In this document: piece after piece, positions 57,257 to 64,000 of the stretch
How positions within the stretch are numbered: position 1 is the stretch's first letter
Layout of the letters: each line of letters starts with the position of its first letter
Origin: Agrostemma githago
Taxonomy: Eukaryota; Streptophyta; Magnoliopsida; Caryophyllales; Caryophyllaceae
DNA length: 64,000 nt
Direction of reading: 5' to 3'
NCBI GenBank assembly: GCA_958450325.1
Contig: OY288242.1
Span: 66,828,562-66,892,561, forward strand
The notes under the pieces: generated by a model
Told to the model about the DNA's origin: nothing
The model's input: only the letters and a program-made list of their open reading frames with translations
Database searches by the model: none
Position numbers and translations under genes: made by a program

Positions 57257-57270
57257 ATACTACTACTAAT
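56310..57270. repeat. Long CTA trinucleotide repeat
   Basis: About 950 bp made of (CTA)n runs broken by AATTTTCCA- and TTTCTACTT-like pieces, some blocks repeated (for example at 57000-57150). It lies in the presumed intron ahead of tnpD. Confidence 0.93.
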
Positions 57271-57465
57271 CTTACTGTGTTTTCGTTGTTTTGGATTACT
57301 GTGTTAATGTTTTGGATTACTGTGTTGAGATATGATTGTTGTTGTTATTTGTTTTCGTTGTGTACTGTGCATGAGCATTGTTTGAAATCTACTCAGACCT
57401 ACCTAGTGCTCGTTCAAGAGTTACTCATTAGGAGTAATTCTTGGACAGTCCCCGTTTTGGGACTG

Positions 57466-57688
57466 TTCTTGTGCCTTCCATGTCACTTAGGTGGTAAACA
57501 TGAAATTGTGTTGTGTTGGTAAGAGGAAAATTTGGTGTCAATTCCCTCAATGTTCTTTGATTGCATATGTGGAGTTTTCATATATTCCACATCGTACTTT
57601 TGGAGAACTGAGGCGAATTGCTGCCGAATTTTTCTCCTATCGACATTACACAATTTCGTGTTTATCAGTGACATGGAACGCACAAGAA
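57466..57688. repeat. Long imperfect hairpin upstream of the transposase
   Basis: Inverted repeat of about 223 bp. The left arm starts TTCTTGTGCCTTCCATGTCAC and the right arm ends in its near-complement at 57688. The arms pair along about 100 bases with scattered mismatches around a loop near 57574-57585. The shape resembles a young miRNA or siRNA precursor. Matching ORFs seen on both strands are a by-product of the palindrome. Confidence 0.7.
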
Positions 57689-57880
57689 TGGGTTTAGGTT
57701 GGAGTGATAAGGTACCCGGTGATGAATCGCTTCTAACTTGATGGGTGTGAGAGTTTGAACTGATAATGTGCATTTCCCTTGTTGTCGCCTACTAGAAATT
57801 CTTTGTTGCTGACTTCTTTCCCCACGCCGATTTTGTTCATGTCTACGTACCCTAATCATTCATAGTTCAATCCATATAGA

Positions 57881-60800
57881 ATGAATAGAGTAGAACGGAG
57901 TTGGATGTACGAGAGATTGGCCGACAATAAGCGGCCAAAAACAGAATTTAGAGACGGTGTCGAGGAGTTCATCAAGTTTTCCTTAGATAATAGCCCCCAC
58001 TACACCAGCGAGCAATTTAGGTGCCCATGTAGAAAATGTCAAAACCGTGCCTTAAAACATGAAGTAGATGTCAAACAGCATCTATACAAGCACGGTTTTG
58101 TTGAGAACTACTACGTGTGGACGAACCATGGTGAAAATGAAAATATTCGCCTGCAAGAACCGGTTCGCGAAAATTCGTACCGAGACTTCGTGGAGGACGC
58201 ACTGCGTACGACGGTTGAGGACATCATGGAGGAGGAGCGTAACCCAGACAACTTAAGCGACGAAGAAGTGCAAGATGAACCCAACCCACAAGTCCTTTCC
58301 TTTTTTGAAATGCTTAAAAATGCTGAACTCCCAGTTTTCGGCGGGTGCCATATGAGTCTGTTGCAACTCGCTTCAAAGATGTTGACTTTGAAGTGCGAGA
58401 GCAACATGGCCTTAAGACATTTAGACGGTTGGATCCAACTGATGATTGACCTTCTACGAGGCCTTAAGGAGAATGTCATGTCAAATAATTTCTACGAGGT
58501 TAAAAATTTGTTGAAGGGCCTCCAACTCCCCCATGAAAAGATAGACTCGTGTCCGAATGGATGCATGCTGTTCTGGAAGGGAGATTCGGACCTCGACGCG
58601 TGTAGGAAATGTGGATCCGAGAGGTACAAGAGTCCAACTGCAAATACTAGGGGGAAGAGAGTACCAACTAAGGTTTTGACTTACTTCCCAGTAGGTCCGA
58701 GGCTGCAAAGACTGTATGCGACAAAGAAAATTGCGGCCGAGATGAGTTGGCACCACAGTAACTCCAAAATCAGAGTTAGTGGTATGATGACACACCCTAG
58801 CGACGGTGAAGCTTGGAAGACATTTGATGTCAAACATCCCGAGTTCTCGAAAGAGCCGCGCAGCGTACGTTTGGGTTTGTGCACAGATGGTTTCTCACCG
58901 TATGGGCAGTTCGGCAAATCGTACTCATGTTGGCCTGTTATTTTGACACCGTACAACCTACCGCCGTGGTTATGCAATAAGAGACAATTTATGCTCCTGT
59001 CACTTATTGTTCCTGGCCCTAGGAACCCGAAAGCCAATATGGACGTGTATCTCCAACCTCTTATTGAAGAGTTAAAAAGTTTGTGGTATAATGGGGTTTA
59101 CACGTACGATGTGTCGAGGAAGCGTAGTTTCAATTTAAGGGCTGCATTAATGTGGACCATCAACGACTTCCCAGCTTACGGGATGTTGTCTGGTTGGAGT
59201 ACAACGGGTTACCGTGCTCGTCCTTACTGTCAACCGAAGGATCAAAAATCCTTTTGGCTTAAAAATAGCGGAAAGGTGTCTTGGTTTGAGTGTCACAGAC
59301 AATTTCTACCTTCCGACCATCCATTTAGGCTTAACTGTAAGAGTTTCCGGAAGGATCAACCCAATGAAACTAGGATCGCATGTAAACGGTTAACAGGCGA
59401 TGAGATATGGCCAGATGTGCAGAAGTACCCTACAATAGTACACGCTACCCACCAACAGTTGAAAAAATTGAAGGACAAGAAAGAAGGTTGGTGGAAGCAG
59501 AGCATATTCTGGGAACTTCCGTTCTGGCACACTCTGCTTATCAGACACAACCTTGATGTTATGCATATCGAGAAGAATTTCTTTGAGCAGATTATCAACA
59601 CCGTGATGGATGTACCGAACAAGACAGCCTTCGGACCAAAAGGCAAAGCCGATTTCAAGTCTCTGTGTCTTGGGCGACCCAAATCGTCGTCCTTTGTTAT
59701 GGACAAAAATGAAAGGAAGGCTTTGTGTGATTGGGTGGCTGGTTTAAAGTTCTCCGATGGTTACGCATTCGACTTATCCTGGTGTGTGGACCAGTCGAAG
59801 TTAATTTTGCATGGAATGAAAAGCCACGACTGTCACGTGTTTATGGCGCGCTTGATACCAGTAGCTTTGAAGCAGTTGGTGCCAATGAACACATGGAATG
59901 CATTGACAGAGATCAGTCAGTTCTTCCGTGCTTTGTGTTCCACTACGGTGTCTGTCGAGTCCATGAATTGGCTGGAGAATAATATTCCCGAGATCCTTTG
60001 CAAGTTGGAGAAAATATTTCCTCCGTCATTTTTCAACTCGATGGAGCATCTCCCACTTCACTTGCCGTATGAGGCAAGGGTTGGCGGTCCAGTTCAGTAC
60101 CGGTGGATGTATCCATTTGAAAGGTGACATCCTCAATTCTTCTAAGTATGACTTCCCGTGTATTGATTACCAAGTAAGTCTAACATGAGCCGTCACCATT
60201 TTAATTTGCAGGTTCTTAAACCATTTGAAAAAAAAAATTGGTAACAAAGCACGTGTTGAGGGTTCAATATGCAACGCGTATTTATTAGAGGAGATATCAA
60301 ACTTCTGCTCCTTCTACTTCGAAGAGCACGTTGACACAAAAGCCAAAGACCTGGACGTGGGTGTGCATGTCAGTGAAGACCACCACATAGAGGTGGAACC
60401 CTTTCAGACTGACGTTGGAAGCAGCACTGGAAAATGTAAGGAGAGGTGGTTGACCGATGTTGAGTACAAGCGGGCACATTCCTACGTTCTGAGAAACTGT
60501 GGCACTATCATCAGACCGTATGAGGAGTAAGTAACTCACGTACAACATACCCTCCTCATAATTGGTAGTATGTGTGCTTAACTACAACTGCTAACCATTG
60601 CAGAAAATTCGAGGCTTTCATTATGGCAGAACACGCGGAAGTGACAACATCTGACGACATTTGGGTCGAATATGAGTCACTGTTTCCCTCCTGGCTACGT
60701 ACTCTAGTATGTTGAATTGCTATGTGCTTGATCATTACAAATTGTGTATGTGTTTGGTAGACAATTTACTTGCATTGTTTTTCGACGAATTTTATCTTGA

Positions 60801-61586
60801 CAACAGCCTGAAGCGTCGGAGGATCCCATGGTAAGACCTCCAGTCACTGGGCCGTCTTCACGAGTCAGAACTAGGAGGCGATATACAATTAACGGGTACA
60901 AGTTCCGTGCGTTTGTCGAGGGTGTTGACGTTCCAAAACTGACCAAAAGTAACGGCGTATGTGTGTCGTCCACCGAAGGGTCAGATTACTATGGAACACT
61001 AGTCGAGGTGATCGAGCTCGACTACTACGACAGCCAGAAAAACTGCAAGGCCGTACTGTTCAAATGTGATTGGATCGACAATTCCACGCACGAAGTCACT
61101 GTTCATGAGAACTACAAACTTGTGGATGTCGACCTGACGAAAAAACTGCGAGGGCACAACCCTTTTGTGTTGGCGTATCAAGTCGATCAAGTCTGCTATG
61201 CACCTTACCCTAAGGGAAAAAAGAAAACAAATTGGTCTGCGGTTTTCAAAATCAAGGCAAGATCACAAGTTGATAATCCTATCAACGACGATGACGTCTA
61301 CCAAGAGAGTGTAGTTGGTAATAATCAGCCAATGTCATTAATTTTGATCGAAGACAATGACGTCAATGAAGAAGAATATGTAGTTGAAGTTGCTGGTGCT
61401 GAAGGGGAGGACGACGAATTTGCCGACTGGATTGTTCCTGAGGGAGAGGGTGATGAGGAAGAGTTGGTCGTCGATGAAGATGACGGTGATAAGGTGAATA
61501 CTGACTGGGACAACGATGATGAAGACGGAGATGAGGGGTTCATTGAACCGCACACCGACGCGGACAGTGACAGTGACGATAATTAG
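57881..61586 (+). CDS. CACTA transposase, tnpD-like (TNP2 family), four exons
   Basis: Exons 57881-60123, 60212-60527, 60604-60706 and 60807-61586; introns carry GT..AG and keep the frame (for example GAAAG|GTGACA..TTGCAG|GTTC restores YPFERFLNHLKKK). Domain order: transposase-associated domain (SWMYERLADNKRP to YVWTNHGE, about residues 7-85) with a Cys pair region FRCPCRKCQNR; Cys motif CPNGCMLFW..CRKCG; transposase family tnp2 (about 320-620, with LSGWSTTGYRARPYC and HRQFLPSDHPFR); DUF4218 (HLPLHLPYEARVGGPVQYRW and exon 2); DUF4216 (FRAFVEGVDVPKL to DQVCYAPYPKGKKK); and a C-terminal Asp/Glu-rich tail. The 748-residue first exon is intact. It cuts the element at CACTA termini, usually together with the tnpA-like protein. 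Confidence 0.9.
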
Positions 61587-61740
61587 CAATTATGTAGTTG
61601 TTTGTATCTTATTCGCATATGTTGTAATTTATTTATTTGTAATTGAAGACTATTTTGGTACTTAATGAAATTCCTGCTTTACCCTAAACGAACTGACTCT
61701 ACAGTTTAACTTTGCGCAAACATATTTTGTAGACGTGATT

Positions 61741-63236
61741 ATGTTAGGTGGCAGTCGGATGGTGACGGGGAGCACCAGCCATGATGACCATATGGATGAA
61801 GACATGCCCAGGACTCCTGTCGTCCTAGGTGTGGACGCTGTCCAAGAAGTAGGGGCAAGGGTCTATGTTGCGACGCCTGGGAAACCGTACCTTTCACGGC
61901 AGAGAGATACTACCGCTACGTGGTGAGTTTATGTTGTTGTAACCAGTTGTTTTCTATATTTTCACTCATTTATTTGCTTCACAGTATCATAAATGACTTG
62001 TGTAGGTGGGATGACAAGAAGTACTCAGACTATATGCGGGATTCCATAATCATGACGTACGCGTCTACTCTAGGTGCCTACCGTAGCTGGACGGAGGCGC
62101 CACAGGAAGCTCGGGATGCTATGTATATGCACTTCGCGGTAATTACCTCGTCTATGTTTCCAAGGTTTTCGTTGCACGATTTATACATTCAATTGTAGCT
62201 AACGATTTTTTTTGGACAAACAGAAAAGAGTGCGTATAGACCTGGGGTACGACCTCAGGTCCGATTATGAGAGTCGGATTAAGAAAAAAATAACCGACAT
62301 ATTCCAGCGAGCTGTCCCGAGGGTCGACAAGGCAGAGTGGATTCCGCAAGAGAAGTGGGAGACACTGAAGAGGAACGCTGCGGACCCAAACTTCAAGAAG
62401 AAATCGGCGATCAAGTCGGCGAACCGGAGATGTGGACAAGTGGACGGGGTGGCCAAACCCACCAGCTGCCTTGGAAGTAGGAGTGCAGCAACAGCCTTCG
62501 CGCAGTTGGTAAGTGCTTATAACACAAGTAAAATTATTTTGTATAATTCAATATATACTATTGCTAAATAAATGCTGAAAGTTTTAACACTGTTATATGA
62601 AGGGCCCATCTGCATCCCCGATCCAGCTCTTGGAGAAGACAAAGAAGGGGAAAGACGGCAAGTGGATTGACCCTAGAGGACCGGAGATCGTTGTGAGTAG
62701 TAGTATTGTTTTTTAAAAATATACTAGGCATGAAAATTACGACGTGATAGTATGTGTTGTTCTAAAAGTTATAACACTGTTTCATGTTGCTGTTTCAGGA
62801 GAGCTACGAGAAAGCGGTGGAGGAGGCACGCGCTTCTGATCAGGTACCGAACACATTGAAGATCTTCCACGATGTGACGGGTGGCTATAACGAGAAGAGA
62901 CAGTTGTGGGGGATAGGTAACAAGGCGAAAGAGCTCTTTCGTCCATGCTTGAATCGTGGTAAGGAGGTATCTTCGGACACATACTTCCCCACCGCCTCCT
63001 CGCAGGAACGCACACTTGACGAGCGCTTGGATGATAAATTCCAAAGACAAGAAGAGCGCCTGAAGACATTGGAGAAGAGGTGTGAGGAGCAGGACCAGTT
63101 TGTTCAGATGATGAGGGAACTATTTGCCATGGAGACCGAGACATGCGGCGGCGGACCACGCATGAGTAGGCGCGATGATGACGACAACAACGATGGTCAC
63201 CCACATGGATCGGACCAGATTGAGTCCCTTTCGTAG
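61741..63236 (+). CDS. CACTA second gene, tnpA-like (Ptta/En/Spm family), five exons
   Basis: Start ATG at 61741 (MLGGSRMVTGSTSHDDHMDED). Exons 61741-61922, 62006-62138, 62224-62508, 62603-62692 and 62799-63236; all introns have GT..AG borders and the joined frame is open. The core resembles plant transposase family Ptta/En/Spm (PF03004): WWDDKKYSDYMRDSII, RIDLGYDLRSDYESRIKKKI, EWIPQEKWETLKRNAADPNFKKKSAI, then SYEKAVEEARASDQVPNTLKIF. A coiled coil follows (LDERLDDKFQRQEERLKTLEKRCEEQDQ), with an Asp-rich tail. It likely binds the subterminal repeats and aids transposition. It lies 154 bp downstream of tnpD. Confidence 0.85.
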
Positions 63237-63530
63237 GTAGTGCATCTCTTTTATGTTACTTGGTTAGAATTTGGTTGCATTGTGTGTATATATTTTATCA
63301 ACTCCTAGATATAATTCTGAACCTAGCGATGGTTGTCTTTGTAATATATTTTCATTTTCTATAACAGTACACTGGTTTATGCTTGTTTCGTTTTGTGGAG
63401 TTTTGTGACGAAGATATGTACGAGAGCTTTGATTGGAGTTATTGATGGATTTTTGTTTGGGATGTGCTGTTGTTGTGGTTTGTTGTAGGAGTGGGTTGTT
63501 TAATTGCAGATTGTTTTATTTCGCGCATAT
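63237..63530 (+). other. 3' flank of the tnpA-like gene
   Basis: T-rich DNA that probably holds the 3' untranslated region. No other feature seen. Confidence 0.5.
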
Positions 63531-64000
63531 GGGGAGCTGAAAACAAAGAAATGATTTTTTTAAAAATAGGCTTTGCGTGGGATTAGCCGACACAAAGTCA
63601 ACAGGATGTTTGACTTTGCGTCGGCTAATCCCACGCAAAGCCCATTGGCTGCGGGGCTTTGCGTGGGATTAGCCGACGCAAAGTCAACATGGGAGCTGAA
63701 AACAAAGAAATGATTTTTTTAAAAATAGGCTTTGCGTGGGATTAGCCGACACAAAGTCAACAGGATGTTTGACTTTGCGTCGGCTAATCCCACGCAAAGC
63801 CCATTGGCTGCGGGCCTTTGCGTGGGATTAGTCGACGCAAAGTCAAACATCCTGTTGACTTTGCGTCGGCTAATCCCACGCAAAGCCCATTGACTGGGGC
63901 GTGGACCTCCATATCTTGTTGTCGGATTAGCCGACGCAAAGCCGACGCAAAACAAGTGCGTCGGATTAGGCGATGCAAAAAAAAAAATTGCGTCAAATAA
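63531..64000. repeat. Right subterminal repeats of the CACTA element, tandemly duplicated
   Basis: Facing copies of TTTGCGTGGGATTAGCCGAC and its reverse complement. A unit of about 160 bp starting GGGAGCTGAAAACAAAGAAA occurs at 63530 and 63690. ORFs called here are translated repeats and not genes. Confidence 0.88.

Larger units (their letters stand above)
38343..64000 (-). mobile_element. Tat-lineage element D, minus strand, interrupted twice
   Basis: The 3' LTR lies at the left (38343-38714 and 47877-50132), then the polypurine tract, the antisense extra gene and the integrase end of pol up to 53628, where a CACTA element interrupts it. The rest of pol, gag and the 5' LTR must lie beyond the window. 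Element C is inserted in the LTR. D is closer to the solo LTR and E than to A and C, judged by LTR start (ACCCGCATTTTG) and palindrome content. Confidence 0.88.
53629..64000 (+). mobile_element. Large CACTA (En/Spm) element with tnpD-like and tnpA-like genes
   Basis: Starts CACTACTAACAACAGCTG at 53629 inside the integrase gene of D; the three bases before it are ATA. Subterminal repeats fill 53650-54460 and 63570-64000. The right terminus and second target duplication lie just past the window. Both CACTA genes read in the same direction and have clean splice sites and no internal stops that I can see, so it is the best candidate for a recently active element here. Confidence 0.9.

Noticed and set aside
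57483..57773. ORFs on both strands near 57.5-57.8 kb
   Set aside because: They mirror each other because the region is an inverted repeat; no domain seen.
63719..63996. ORFs with repeated peptides at the right edge
   Set aside because: They are translated CACTA subterminal repeats.

Overview
The window is nuclear DNA from a plant, and it is mostly transposons nested inside one another. The evidence is one plant auxin-responsive SAUR gene, several plant-type Ty3/gypsy Tat-lineage retrotransposons, a Ty1/copia element, four CACTA (En/Spm) elements or remnants, Stowaway and hAT MITEs, and a foldback element. The species cannot be fixed from the sequence. A eudicot, perhaps in the Caryophyllales, is a weak inference from the Retand/Ogre-like Tat elements. 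The only ordinary host gene I can support is the SAUR gene at 7294-7617.

Layout. 1-4957: a minus-strand Tat element (E), whose RT gene holds a solo LTR (1256-3895, TSD CCCGG). 4958-12688: a lower-density stretch with a Stowaway MITE, a possible SINE, the SAUR gene, a 1.6 kb foldback element with 9-bp TSD (8677-10259) and a non-autonomous CACTA element with TSD GTA (10390-12367). 12689-31515: a copia element whose 5' LTR was split by a complete 15.1 kb Tat element (A, 12864-28011, TSD CTAAT) and whose gag zinc knuckle was split by a hAT MITE (29221-29741, TSD GCTGAGGG). 31516-32777: a truncated CACTA remnant. 33159-33365: a Stowaway MITE. 33408-36500: a decayed non-LTR retrotransposon with a restriction-like endonuclease domain, lying between (AAT)n microsatellites. 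38343 to the end: a minus-strand Tat element (D). Its 3' LTR is split by a gag-only Tat element (C, 38715-47871, TSD CGCCC), and its integrase gene is split by a large CACTA element (53629 to past 64000) carrying both tnpD-like and tnpA-like genes.

How the parts work. Elements A, C, D, E and the solo LTR are related Tat families. They share the LTR start TGTAGACACCC, a tRNA-type primer site TGGCGACTCCGCTGGGGA (seen in A and C), and in A and E the pol order PR - acidic Ser-Glu linker - RT - RNase H. A and D also carry, between pol and the 3' LTR and on the opposite strand, a two-exon gene with its own TATA box that encodes a plant-mobile-domain-like protein. Element C has gag but no pol and would need enzymes from a relative. 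All pol copies seen are broken by stops or frameshifts. The right-hand CACTA element looks the most intact, and its gene models splice cleanly.

Most unusual signals: (1) paired palindromes ACTCG-NN-CGAGT, about 19-26 bp apart, at the same two places in several LTR families and again in the intron of the antisense gene; (2) the antisense PMD-like gene itself; (3) the endonuclease-bearing LINE associated with AAT repeats; (4) a 223-nt imperfect hairpin just upstream of the CACTA transposase; and (5) a possible captured PEX22-like host gene fragment inside that CACTA element.
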